Assembly: GCF_040438885.1 (NCBI RefSeq)
Contig: NZ_CP159218.1
Location: 62,001 to 126,000 of the forward strand
DNA: 64,000 bases
Origin: Nakamurella sp. A5-74
Lineage (GTDB): Bacteria; Actinomycetota; Actinomycetes; Mycobacteriales; Nakamurellaceae
Direction: 5' to 3'
Every line of letters starts with the position of its first letter. Position 1 is the first letter of the stretch. This document shows positions 42,594 to 51,367 of this stretch, piece by piece. The notes under the pieces were generated by a model. That model was given only the letters and a program-made list of their open reading frames with translations, did no database searches and was not told where the DNA came from. The position numbers and the translations under genes were made by a program.

Positions 42594-43571
42594 TCACCCC
42601 GGTAGCTCCCCCTGCTCGAATCGGTCGTAGATGTTGGCTGCAGCGGGATGAAGCGGGATCGGCGTCACGCGAGCGTCCCCGACCGTGATCGGGTAGGCCA
42701 ATGGCGATCGGTCGGCGGGAAGGTGGCGGTATTGCGCCGCCAGCACCTCGCTGTTCTCGACCACGGCCCGGGCGAGCAGGGCAGCGTCGGCGTCGGGCAG
42801 CGCATCGGTGGTGGCAATGATCCAGCCGGCGTAATCGAGTGCGGGCAACGGGTTCGGCAGGCCGGGGAAGTAACCTCCTGGCACTTCGACGATTCCGAGT
42901 CCGAAGTTCCCGGCGAGCCATTGCTGTTGGTTGACTGTGACCGGCAGGAAAGTCACCTCGGTGGTCGTCGCCAGCCGGGTCCAATCCGGGGTCATGATGG
43001 CCTCGGAAATCATGATGTCGGCCCGGCCCTCGCGCAGGTCCGCGATCGCGTCGAACGGCTGCTCATGCCGTGTCACGGTACCGCCGTTGGCCTCGATGGC
43101 CGTCAGGTCGACGCCGGCAGATTCAAGGAGCAGGTCACCTGCGAAGCCCATGAACCCATCGGGGTCGTTCGTGCCCAGGGAGATGCGCAGCGAACCTGGA
43201 TGCGCCGCAGCATCGGAGAGCTGGGTGAATTCGAGGTCGGCCCGTGCAACGGCGATCATCGCATCCTGGTGCGGCAGCACCGCGATGGCTCGAAGCTGCG
43301 GGATCGCCCGGCCGGCAAACGGCCCGAGGCCCTGGTGGGCCAATCGAGAAAACGAGGCCGGAGTGGCGATCGCCACGTCCACCAGGCCTTCGCCGAGCGC
43401 GCGGAAGCTGTCACCCATGCCGCGACCGGTACTGATCAGGCTACGACGGTGATCAACTGTCTGTTGGTAGACCCAGAAGGACAGCCATCCGCAGACCCGG
43501 GTCAAGTTGAAGGCGCCCCAGTCGCCCTGCAGACGAAGCCGACCCTCGAACGTCAGTGCTGGATCTGTCAT
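42594..43571 (-). CDS. TAXI/NMT1-like solute-binding domain protein without signal peptide
   Basis: A 325-residue periplasmic-binding-protein fold of the TRAP-associated TAXI type. It has LISTGRGMGDSFRALGEGLV, DVAIATPASFSRLAHQGLG, LRAIAVLPHQDAMIAVARAD and AAANIYDRFEQGEL. It begins MTDPALTFEGRLRLQGDWGA, with no signal peptide, and no TRAP membrane subunits are nearby. It may be a cytosolic ligand-binding or enzyme-like protein rather than a transporter part. It is divergent from the MBL-fold gene and is first in the operon with the bicupin and aldolase genes. Confidence 0.75.
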   Translation of the reverse strand: MTDPALTFEGRLRLQGDWGAFNLTRVCGWLSFWVYQQTVDHRRSLISTGRGMGDSFRALGEGLVDVAIATPASFSRLAHQGLGPFAGRAIPQLRAIAVLPHQDAMIAVARADLEFTQLSDAAAHPGSLRISLGTNDPDGFMGFAGDLLLESAGVDLTAIEANGGTVTRHEQPFDAIADLREGRADIMISEAIMTPDWTRLATTTEVTFLPVTVNQQQWLAGNFGLGIVEVPGGYFPGLPNPLPALDYAGWIIATTDALPDADAALLARAVVENSEVLAAQYRHLPADRSPLAYPITVGDARVTPIPLHPAAANIYDRFEQGELPG

Positions 43572-43654
43572 CGGTGCACCACGGCAACCCCTTTCGATGT
43601 CCTGACGTACAGTATACCCGTCCTACAAATCGAACATGATGGGCGGCGACGGCG

Positions 43655-44314
43655 ATGTGGACATTGCAGCTTTGGGGTCATTCGTGCGTGTCGATCACAG
43701 TTCCGGATTCACCGCAAGGCAGCGCCCGGCTCCTCCTGGACCCCGGTGACCTCACGCCGCCGTTGGATGACGTCGGGCCCGTCGATGCGGTACTGGTCAC
43801 CCACGCCCACCCTGATCACTTCGACCTGGACCAGATCCATCGGATCGGCTCGTCCGGTGTCGCCCCGATCTACGGACCGGTGGCGGTCGTGGACCAACTC
43901 GCGGCAGCGGGCGTCGGTGGTGGGTCGTCGGCGGAGTCGCGCCGGCTGGACATTCGCGGTGTGCAGGTCGACACGTTCCCCGCGCCTCACGAGGTGATCC
44001 ACCCCGAGCTTCCGGTGCCGCAGAACGTGGCGTACTGGATCGGCGAGCGCCTGCTGGCGCCGGGCGACTCCTTCCTGGTGCCGGCGTTCGATGTGGACAC
44101 ATTGCTGCTACCGATCGGCGCGCCCTGGCTCAAGCTGTCGGAGTCGATCGACTATCTGCGCGCGGTTTCACCCCGCCACGCCGTATTGGTGCACGGGGCA
44201 GGGTTGGCGACGCCGCATCGGCTGTTGGCCCGCAGGCTCATCACCGAGCTGGCGCCGACCGGCACAACGGTCATCGATCCGGTCGTGGGCGAGCCGGTCG
44301 GGTTGCCGGATTGA
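43655..44314 (+). CDS. Metallo-beta-lactamase-fold hydrolase
   Basis: A 219-residue MBL-fold protein of the UPF0173/UlaG-like group. MWTLQLWGHSCVSITVPDSP opens the fold, VLVTHAHPDHFDLDQIHRIG is the HxHxDH motif, and FPAPHEVIHPEL and GERLLAPGDSFLVPAFDVDT give further metal ligands. It probably hydrolyses an ester, lactone or phosphodiester. Within the catabolic island a lactone intermediate would be a natural substrate, but this is inference. Confidence 0.85.
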   Translation: MWTLQLWGHSCVSITVPDSPQGSARLLLDPGDLTPPLDDVGPVDAVLVTHAHPDHFDLDQIHRIGSSGVAPIYGPVAVVDQLAAAGVGGGSSAESRRLDIRGVQVDTFPAPHEVIHPELPVPQNVAYWIGERLLAPGDSFLVPAFDVDTLLLPIGAPWLKLSESIDYLRAVSPRHAVLVHGAGLATPHRLLARRLITELAPTGTTVIDPVVGEPVGLPD

Positions 44315-44414
44315 TTCCACCTCGGCAGCCGGGCCGTGATGGCCTGGGACCGGGTGTGGCCGCAGACGGGGGCGGGCCCCATTCGTGGTGCCGTCGGTCT
44401 GCAAGAATCGACCG

Positions 44415-45197
44415 GTGACGCAGGCCAGCGGGTACCGGGAGCGCAACAGCACCGCCGACCGCGCCCTGACAATCCTGCAGATGTTCGATGACCAACGCCT
44501 CGTGCTCTCGGCCGCAGCTGTTGCCGAGCACCTCAAAGTCGCCCGCTCGACGGCGTACCGCTACCTCCAAACTCTGGTGCAGGCGCAGTTCTTGACCGAG
44601 GACGGACGTGGCGGGTTTCGTCTGGGTATGAAGGTGCTGCAGCTGGCCCGGCTGGCGCGACGTAGTTACGGGCTCGGTGATGTCGCCGTGCCGGTCATGC
44701 GGCAGCTCACCGAACGCTTCCATCAGACTGTGTTGCTGACCAGGCAGATGGGGCAGGCGGTGGTGTGCCTGGAACGTGAGGAGTCACGGGAGCAGTACGT
44801 CCGGCTGTCATACGAACGTGGCACCATTCTCGATCTGAATGCCGGGGCGTCCGCCCTGGTACTACTGGCCTGGTTGTCCGAGCCGCAGCAGCGCGTCGCG
44901 CTTCAAGGAGCGCCATTACGACGGTTCACTCCGCAATCGATCGTCGAGCTGGAACCGCTCCTGGAGCGACTGCGAGCGATTCGGGCCGACGGCTACGCGG
45001 TCTCCTACGGCGAAGTGGACGCTGAAGCCGTCGGGATCGCCGTCCCGATCTTTCGCTCGAGCGGTGAGGTGCTCGCGGCCATCAGCGTCGTCCTGATCCG
45101 CTCACGCGTGTCCGCCGAACAGATCGATGAGATCCGTCATGCCCTGCTCGAGGCGGCCGCCCACCTCTCGCACGAGGCGCAACTACTCGAAAGTTGA
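44415..45197 (+). CDS. IclR-family transcriptional regulator
   Basis: About 260 residues. The N-terminal winged helix is TADRALTILQMFDDQRLVLS with AAAVAEHLKVARSTAYRYLQ; the effector domain includes RQLTERFHQTVLLTRQMGQA and VSYGEVDAEAVGIAVPIFRS. IclR proteins commonly control aromatic catabolism. GTG 44415 is preferred; GTG 44385 would add ten residues. It probably regulates genes of this island. Confidence 0.92.
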   Translation: MTQASGYRERNSTADRALTILQMFDDQRLVLSAAAVAEHLKVARSTAYRYLQTLVQAQFLTEDGRGGFRLGMKVLQLARLARRSYGLGDVAVPVMRQLTERFHQTVLLTRQMGQAVVCLEREESREQYVRLSYERGTILDLNAGASALVLLAWLSEPQQRVALQGAPLRRFTPQSIVELEPLLERLRAIRADGYAVSYGEVDAEAVGIAVPIFRSSGEVLAAISVVLIRSRVSAEQIDEIRHALLEAAAHLSHEAQLLES

Positions 45198-45201
45198 GCG
45201 C

Positions 45202-46662
45202 TCAGACCCCGAACAGCCCACCCCGATCGTGCAGGTAGAACGTGCGTTGCTCGGTGAACGTACGCACTGATTCCTGTCCGCCGAGCCGGCCGAATCCGGA
45301 CGCACCGAGTCCGCCGAAGGCGACGTGCGGCTCGTCACCGATCGAGGGGCCGTTCACATGTACGGCGCCGGCGCGGACCCGTTGGGCGAGGGTTTCGGCG
45401 CGGGCAGTGTCGGACGACAGCACACTGGCGATCAGTCCGTACTCCGTGTCGTTCGCGACGGCCACGGCCTCGTCGTCGTCGGCAACCGGGTGGATGCTGA
45501 CCACCGGCGAGAACGCCTCGCGATGGTAGAGCGCCGCCTCGCGTGGTAGCTGACTGATCACCGTCGGCCGCGCGTAGGATCCGTCGGTCTCGGGCCCGCC
45601 GGCGAGCAGCCGCGCCCCACATCGCATCGCGTCACCGACCAGGTCGCGGAAGTTCGCCGCGGCCCTGCTGTTGATCAGGGGACCGAGATCGGTCTTCGCA
45701 GCCAGCGGGTCGCCGACAACCAGGCCCTCCGCATGAGCGGCGAGCCGGTCGGCGAGTTCCGCCGCCTTCGATCGGTGCACGATGATCCGATCCGTACACA
45801 TGCACACCTGGCCGCTGTTGGCAAAGGCTGAGAACGCGATGGCCGGCACCCAGATGTCCAGATCAGCGTCCTCCCGCACGATCGTTGAGTTCTTTCCGCC
45901 GAGCTCGAGGACGGTCGGTGTCAGGTGGCGTCCGGCGATCTCCGCGATCTTGCGGCCGACCGCGGTCGAACCGATGAACACAACCCGGCGCACCCGCGGG
46001 TCAGCGATCAGCTCGGCAATGACCTGAGGACCCTCTCCCGGCCCGGTGCTCACCACATTGACGACTCCGACAGGCAACCCGGCCCGGCGAAGGGTATCCG
46101 CCAGGACGAACCCCGCAGCCAGTGGAGCTTCCTCACTGGGCCGGATCACGACCGTGTTGCCGACGGCCAGAGCGATCGCGAACGATCGTGCGGCAAGGAT
46201 GAGCGGGGCATTCCACGGCACGATCGCCAGCACGACACCGGCCGGGACGCGGGACGATACGTTGAGCGTGCCGGTCTCATTCGACGGCAGCAGTTCGCCA
46301 ACGGCCGTGGTCGTCAGCCCCGCGGCTTCCCTCAGGGTGCTGGCGGCCTCGCGGACGTTCATGTCGGCCCACCCGCGCACACTGCCCGTCTCGCACGCGA
46401 ACATTGATCGATGCGTCTCGATCTCGCTCTCGAGCAGATCGGCGGCCCGCAGCAGCACTCGGCGTCGCTCGGCCGGTGAGGTGCAAGACCAGGTCCGGAA
46501 GGCCCCAGCCGCAGCGTCCACCGCAGCGGTCGCATCGCTCGTTGCGGCGGCGGCTACCTCGCGGTACACCTCGCCCGAAATCGGGGACAGATCTTCAAAT
46601 CGGCGACCGTTCGTGGCGGGTCGATACTCACCGTCGATGAACAGATCCTGCACCCGGGTCAT
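45202..46662 (-). CDS. NAD(P)-dependent aldehyde dehydrogenase
   Basis: A 486-residue ALDH of the usual length. The N-terminus reads VQDLFIDGEYRPATNGRRFE. The catalytic Asn region is VLAIVPWNAPLILAARSF, the Glu is in TVLELGGKNSTIV, and the nucleophile Cys is in FANSGQVCMCTDRIIVH. It resembles vanillin/salicylaldehyde dehydrogenases. It oxidises an aldehyde to the acid. It is divergent from the alcohol dehydrogenase gene at 46741, and the pair would turn an aromatic alcohol into an acid. Confidence 0.92.
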   Translation of the reverse strand: MTRVQDLFIDGEYRPATNGRRFEDLSPISGEVYREVAAAATSDATAAVDAAAGAFRTWSCTSPAERRRVLLRAADLLESEIETHRSMFACETGSVRGWADMNVREAASTLREAAGLTTTAVGELLPSNETGTLNVSSRVPAGVVLAIVPWNAPLILAARSFAIALAVGNTVVIRPSEEAPLAAGFVLADTLRRAGLPVGVVNVVSTGPGEGPQVIAELIADPRVRRVVFIGSTAVGRKIAEIAGRHLTPTVLELGGKNSTIVREDADLDIWVPAIAFSAFANSGQVCMCTDRIIVHRSKAAELADRLAAHAEGLVVGDPLAAKTDLGPLINSRAAANFRDLVGDAMRCGARLLAGGPETDGSYARPTVISQLPREAALYHREAFSPVVSIHPVADDDEAVAVANDTEYGLIASVLSSDTARAETLAQRVRAGAVHVNGPSIGDEPHVAFGGLGASGFGRLGGQESVRTFTEQRTFYLHDRGGLFGV

Positions 46663-46740
46663 CCGGCCTCCAGCTAGCCTTGGTCAGTCAGTCCTATATC
46701 TTGGAAGCCTACATTCATCTATCAGGACAAGGGGTGGGTC

Positions 46741-47853
46741 GTGTCTGACAAGCAGACGATCATCCGCGCTGCAGTGCTCGACCAGTACGGCGACCGATTC
46801 ATCTTCGAGGACCTCGAGCTAGGCCCATTCCGGGATGACGAGGTTCGGGTCGCGTTGGTCGGTACGGGCGCCTGTCACACGGATGCGGTGGCTCGGGCCG
46901 GTGACTATCCGGTTCCGACTCCGATCGTGCTCGGGCACGAGGGGGCCGGCGTGGTGGAGGCCGTCGGCGCGGACGTGACCGAGGTGCGGGTGGGTGATCA
47001 CGTGGTCCTGAGTTTCGTTGCGTGCGGTGCCTGCTCCACCTGCCGGGCCGGCCGGCCGGCGCTGTGCCAGTTCGCGTTCGAGCGGAACTTTCTCGCTGCC
47101 CGGGCCGACGGTACCTCGACCCTTCACCGCATGGACGGTACCGCCGTCCATGGTCTCTTCTTCGGGCAATCGAGTTTCAGCACCCGCGTGATCGCACCGG
47201 CTTCCAGCGTCGTGGTGATCGACCACGAATTCGATCTGCGGCTCGCAGGCCCGCTCGGGTGCGGGTTCCAGACCGGGGCGGGAGCCGTGCTGAACAGCCT
47301 GCAACCCGAATCCGGTTCATCCATCGCAATCTTCGGCACCGGCGCGGTCGGTCTCTGCGCGGTGATGGCAGCCAAGATCGCCGGATGCACCACGATCATC
47401 GCCGTCGACCGGCACGCTGCGCGCCTGGACCTCGCGCGTGAGGTCGGCGCCACCGCTACCGTCCGCGCCGGCGAGACCGACCCGGTGGAGGCAATCCGCT
47501 CGATCACACGTGGCGGCACGGAATACGCGCTCGACACCACCGGCAACCCGATGGTCGTGCGCCAGGCGGTAGATGCGCTTCGCGTGGCCGGAGTGTGCGG
47601 CCTCATCGGGGCCGCGCGCCTCGGGACAGAAGTGTCGCTCGACCTGACGCACATGCTCTTCGGCCGCGTCTTCCGCGGCATCATCGAGGGAGACAGCATC
47701 CCTCGGCAGTTCATCCCCGAGTTGATCAACCATCACCGGGCCGGGAGATTTCCCATCGAGAAACTGGTGCAGTTCTTCGATTTCGAGAACCTCGAGGAAG
47801 CGATGGCAGCCTCGGAGCGCGGGGAGGCAGTCAAACCGGTGCTGCTCTTCTGA
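46741..47853 (+). CDS. Zinc-dependent alcohol dehydrogenase (aryl-alcohol type)
   Basis: A 370-residue MDR dehydrogenase. The catalytic zinc ligands are Cys and His in LVGTGACHTDAVARAG, PIVLGHEGAGVVEAVG (His-Glu) and GPLGCGFQTGAGAV (Cys). The structural zinc loop is CGACSTCRAGRPALC, and the NAD-binding motif is IAIFGTGAVGLCAVMAA. It is most like benzyl/aryl alcohol dehydrogenases. The GTG start has AAGGGG ahead. The 78-base divergent spacer with the aldehyde dehydrogenase should hold both promoters. Confidence 0.93.
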   Translation: MSDKQTIIRAAVLDQYGDRFIFEDLELGPFRDDEVRVALVGTGACHTDAVARAGDYPVPTPIVLGHEGAGVVEAVGADVTEVRVGDHVVLSFVACGACSTCRAGRPALCQFAFERNFLAARADGTSTLHRMDGTAVHGLFFGQSSFSTRVIAPASSVVVIDHEFDLRLAGPLGCGFQTGAGAVLNSLQPESGSSIAIFGTGAVGLCAVMAAKIAGCTTIIAVDRHAARLDLAREVGATATVRAGETDPVEAIRSITRGGTEYALDTTGNPMVVRQAVDALRVAGVCGLIGAARLGTEVSLDLTHMLFGRVFRGIIEGDSIPRQFIPELINHHRAGRFPIEKLVQFFDFENLEEAMAASERGEAVKPVLLF

Positions 47854-47876
47854 TCCGAGCAGCACCGGCACCTCGG

Positions 47877-48299
47877 TCAAACAGGGGTGCTGACCCCCGT
47901 GGTCACCGCGTGTTGTGTCACAGCAGCTACCGCGTGGTGTGTCACAGCAGCGACCCGGTAGCTGTGAACCTCGGAGATGAAGCTCTCGTCGTTCACGTGT
48001 GCGGCCCCGGCCTTCGACTCGAGCATCACCTGAAGGTGGGCGTGGGACTTCCACTGGATGTACTCGGTCACTCGGGTCCCGTCCTCGCTGGCGAGGATGG
48101 AACACGAGATGAACCCATCCGTCTTGGAATGTTCGGCGGCGACGACCCGCAGCATGTCCACATGGCCTGCCTGGTCCTCTGGCTTCACGGTGAACACGAC
48201 GATCAATGTCACCAGGTCGGCGTCTTCCTCGATCACGGTCACAAGGCACTCCGATCCGACCGGTTCGACGCCGGTCACTCTTCGCTGTTGTTCAGACAT
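47877..48299 (-). CDS. ABM-domain (antibiotic biosynthesis monooxygenase-like) protein
   Basis: A 140-residue protein with a dimeric ferredoxin-like ABM domain: LVTLIVVFTVKPEDQAGHVD, DGFISCSILASEDGTRVTEY and LQVMLESKAGAAHVNDESFI. Such proteins oxidise polyketide-like phenols without cofactors or handle ring intermediates. The C-terminus carries two copies of an eight-residue unit (VTHHAVAA, VTQHAVTT), encoded by a 24-base tandem duplication at 47905-47952. ATG 48299 is chosen because upstream frame sequence lacks family features. Confidence 0.75.
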   Translation of the reverse strand: MSEQQRRVTGVEPVGSECLVTVIEEDADLVTLIVVFTVKPEDQAGHVDMLRVVAAEHSKTDGFISCSILASEDGTRVTEYIQWKSHAHLQVMLESKAGAAHVNDESFISEVHSYRVAAVTHHAVAAVTQHAVTTGVSTPV

Positions 48300-48714
48300 G
48301 CGTCTGAATGGATTCGCTGCGTCGCGGCTTGGGCGAACTGCAACCGGATCTGCGGACCGGAAGCCGGACGCATGGGACAACCTCTCGTGTCTGGCCGCGG
48401 CCCTGCCGAAGGTGCTCGAGCCCTCCGGCGGGACCATCACCGTGATGACATGACGTCGTGGTCGTCCGGCTGAGTCAACTGTGTCCAGGTGCGCCCTTTC
48501 CCCTCCCTCCGAGGCAACCGCAGTCAAGTGGCCGACGCTTCGATCGATCCGCGGGACAGCAGGTGGGCGATGCCGCGCCCACTCCCCACGTGGGACTCAT
48601 TCTTGCACCATCTTTTGCGCTGGGCAAGACATGTGTTACAAAAGTCAGGACACGTGGACGTCACTTGGCGCCGGAGGACTATCTAGGGTCGAAGCCGACC
48701 CACGAGGAGTAGGA
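48300..48714. promoter_or_regulatory. Long divergent spacer
   Basis: 415 bases between the ABM gene (minus) and the ornithine-cyclodeaminase-like gene (plus). Open frames extend through it from both sides but show no family sequence. Promoters are expected; no specific site is convincing. Confidence 0.3.
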
Positions 48715-49680
48715 ATGCCCATCTACCTGACGACCAAGGACCTGCGGCCGCTGCTCGACTCCAGCGAGGAGCTGGACAACGTCCTCGCGGCGATCGAACG
48801 TTCCGTTCTCGACCAGCATCAGGGGCCACCGGGTCACGTGATCTTCTCCGGCGTTCCGTTGGCAGGGGAGGACCAGATGCTGGTTTCCGTCAACGCCGCC
48901 GGCACAGCACCGCTGACGGTCCGCGTGTTCCCTGCCGGCTGGAACCGTGATTCCTCGGCCTCGGGCACTGTCATGCTCGCGTTCGACCCGCAAACCGGGG
49001 ACCTCGAGACGATCATCCAGGCGGCCGAACTGAACCGGCTCCGGACCTCGATCCCGGTGGCTGTGGGCGCACGTCATCTCGCCCGAAAGGGCTCGCGCGT
49101 GCTCGGCATGCTCGGCAGCGGCGACCAGGCCCGAGGTACCGCCCGGACAATCCTGCGCGCGGTGCCATCGATCGAGGAGATCGTCGTCTGGAGCCCCACC
49201 CCGAAAAACCGGGAGGCGTACGCCGCCGAACAGGGCGCCAGGCTCGGCGTCCCCATCCGGCCAGTCACGACCTCTGATGAAGTCGTCGCCGCAGCCGACG
49301 TGCTCATGATGGCCGGCCGCATTCAACCGGGTGACGACGCCTTCGACGAGACTTTGCTGAAACCGGGATCGACAGTGCTCAGCATGAGCGGCGCCGCGCC
49401 GCGGGCGCTGGCCGAGAGCCCCGGCCTCTACGTACCTACCAACCGGCGGCCACGCCCGGTCGCGATCGGATTTCTCGGGCAACACGCCCCCCGGCCGATG
49501 ACCCCCCCTGAGGATGTCCGGGTTCTCGCCGACGTCATCACCGGAGCGCGGCGGGCCCGCGATCAGCCTGACGAGATCTTGCTCTGGGAACTTGCCAACG
49601 TGTACCTGTGGGACCAAGCGATCGCAGCCTGGGTGCTGGACTGGGTGCGCCGAACCGGAACGGGAACCCAACTTTCCTGA
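48715..49680 (+). CDS. Ornithine cyclodeaminase/mu-crystallin-family protein
   Basis: A 321-residue NAD(P)-binding protein. Family landmarks are RLRTSIPVAVGARHLARKGS, VLGMLGSGDQARGTARTILR (Rossmann motif) and EEIVVWSPTPKNREAYAAEQ, with an N-terminal dimer domain. Members deaminate ornithine or reduce imines or ketimines. Cys, Lys and Asp needed by true ornithine cyclodeaminase were not confirmed. AGGAGTAGGA precedes the ATG. It closes the catabolic island. Confidence 0.85.
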   Translation: MPIYLTTKDLRPLLDSSEELDNVLAAIERSVLDQHQGPPGHVIFSGVPLAGEDQMLVSVNAAGTAPLTVRVFPAGWNRDSSASGTVMLAFDPQTGDLETIIQAAELNRLRTSIPVAVGARHLARKGSRVLGMLGSGDQARGTARTILRAVPSIEEIVVWSPTPKNREAYAAEQGARLGVPIRPVTTSDEVVAAADVLMMAGRIQPGDDAFDETLLKPGSTVLSMSGAAPRALAESPGLYVPTNRRPRPVAIGFLGQHAPRPMTPPEDVRVLADVITGARRARDQPDEILLWELANVYLWDQAIAAWVLDWVRRTGTGTQLS

Positions 49681-50044
49681 CCGGTGCTGGTGTCGCAGTG
49701 GGGACTGTCCGCGAGCTCCGCTGTCAAGCGGTAGCGATGACGGTGCTGTTCGGGGCGTCGACGAGTAACGCTCCGTAGACCTCGTAGGAGAGCGGCGTTT
49801 CAGGGATCCGCAGGCCTTCGGGGCCGCTGTCACCGGCTGCTTCTGGCCCGGCTCCACCGGATAGTTGTCATCTGAGCTGTGGAGCCGGAAGGTGCTGCCG
49901 GAAGGATGTTCTACGTGCATGAGCCCATCCGTGTTCCAAACTCGGGATACTCCAGCAGGCCCTGGGTGGTGCACAGGCTATGCGGACCGGGCTCGCGGCC
50001 GCGGGCGAGGTGAACGACGTCGTCACTGAACTCTCGAGATAGGG
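49681..50044. other. Eroded spacer with possible minus-strand gene scraps
   Basis: No intact gene. On the minus strand SRVWNTDGLMHVEHPSGSTF and ETPLSYEVYGALLVDAPNST read smoothly for short distances and could be scraps of one lost gene. No family was recognised. Confidence 0.3.
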
Positions 50045-50162
50045 CTTGGGCACTTCATCGACCTGTCCCGAATACTGCACACCCGTGGGGTCGACCTCGT
50101 TGTGCTGGACCAGGGCATCGACACCTCGACCACCGCCGGAAGGATGTCCTTCAGATCCTCGG
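50045..50162 (+). pseudogene. Serine resolvase internal fragment
   Basis: The frame reads LGHFIDLSRILHTRGVDLVV and LDQGIDTSTTAGRMSF before breaking. This is the same stretch as HLIDLSQDLHTRAVDLVVLD and QGIDTSTAVGRMSF in the resolvase remnant at the window start. Neither the catalytic N-terminus nor the DNA-binding C-terminus is present. Confidence 0.7.
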
Positions 50163-50224
50163 GAAGGACGGCATCACCGGCGAGCCACTGCACAATGCCG
50201 CCTACCACTTGAACCCTCTCAGCG

Positions 50225-50752
50225 CTGACCGGAGCCCATACGGCCATCCTGGCTGCGCTGCAGGACGGTGCACGGCGCACCAACCGCGAGGTGGCGGCCG
50301 CAGTCGGTGTCGCGCCCACGACGTCGCTGGACCGCACACGGAGTTTGCGGGAGCGCGGGGTGATCACCGCCATGGGACTGGAGATGGATCTGGCCCAGAT
50401 CGGGCGGCCGATCCGAGCGCTCATCGCTGTCCGGGTTCGTCCAGCGACCCGACAGAACATCGAAGGCCTCCGCGAGTGGGCGGCCGGGCTGGACGACGTA
50501 CTGGGCCTGTTCGTCACCAATGGCAGCGAGAGGACTTCCTGCTCCATGTGGCCGTCCCGGACAACCAGCACCTGTACGCCTTCGTCATCGACCGTCTCGC
50601 AGAGAAGCCGGAGACCGCGGACGTCCGCACCCCATCGTCTAAGAGCACCTGCACGCCAAGACCGTTCATGCCACCGGCACGCGGGTCCCGAGGCCAATGA
50701 GGGGTCGTCACTCCCAGCAGGGTGCCGGATCCCACCACGGGGGGGCGAGCTA
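50225..50752 (+). pseudogene. Lrp/AsnC-family regulator, frameshifted
   Basis: The HTH part reads TGAHTAILAALQDGARRTNR, EVAAAVGVAPTTSLDRTRSL and RERGVITAMGLEMDLAQIGR. The effector (RAM) domain reads VTNGSE, then in another frame DFLLHVAVPDNQHLYAFVID, and in a third EHLHAKTVHATGTRVPR after a TAA in place of a Tyr codon. At least two frameshifts and a stop inactivate it. Confidence 0.75.
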
Positions 50753-50835
50753 GCTGATCAGTCACACCCGCGAGTGCGTATTCACCGATCAAACGCCATG
50801 CGCCGCAAGCACTCAGCCGCCACCTGACACGACAT

Positions 50836-51303
50836 CTATCTACCCCTTGGTTCGGCCGATCGCGCATCTGGCTCGACGGTTCGAACGAGGGTGTGCAGTA
50901 TCCGGTTGAGTTCCGCTGCGTCGTTCTGCGGGAGGTCGAGAGCATTGGGCTGGTTGGCGCTCAGTACCGCCGGCCACACCGTGGTGAGTAGGTCATGTCC
51001 GGCGCTGGTGAGTTCGATCGGGTTGGGTCGGCCCTTCGCGCGCGTTCCGAGGCGGGTGACGAGTCCCCGCTTGACCAGGCCGTCGATGACGGAAGCGATG
51101 CTCTGGGGTCGGGTGAGGACCTCGCGCGCCAGTTGGGCGGAGGTATGGGTCTGGCCGGTGGCGAGGTGGGCGAGGATCCCGAACTGCACGGGCGACAGGT
51201 CGTGTTCTGCGAACAACCGCGTGAGTCGTCGTTCGGCGACGTGTGCCGCTTTGATCAATGTCCAGGTGACCAGCCCGTCCAAGTCCTCTGTGGTGAACCG
51301 CAC
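50836..51303 (-). CDS. MarR-family transcriptional regulator
   Basis: A 155-residue winged-helix repressor. The DNA-binding part is LAREVLTRPQSIASVIDGLV, followed by KRGLVTRLGTRAKGRPNPIE (wing) and LTSAGHDLLTTVWPAV. The start is GTG 51303 with GAGAGGAG upstream. It is divergent from an NmrA-like gene; a palindrome in the 64-base spacer is a likely shared operator. Ligand unknown. Confidence 0.9.
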   Translation of the reverse strand: MRFTTEDLDGLVTWTLIKAAHVAERRLTRLFAEHDLSPVQFGILAHLATGQTHTSAQLAREVLTRPQSIASVIDGLVKRGLVTRLGTRAKGRPNPIELTSAGHDLLTTVWPAVLSANQPNALDLPQNDAAELNRILHTLVRTVEPDARSAEPRGR

Positions 51304-51334
51304 AGTCGTGTGCTCCTCTCGCTGGGTACCGTCG

Positions 51335-51348
51335 AGTAACAGATTACT
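51335..51348. promoter_or_regulatory. Putative MarR operator
   Basis: AGTAA (51335-51339), four bases CAGA, and TTACT (51344-51348) form a perfect inverted repeat in the MarR/NmrA-like divergent spacer. Confidence 0.45.
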
Positions 51349-51367
51349 GCTACTTGATGGAGATTCG

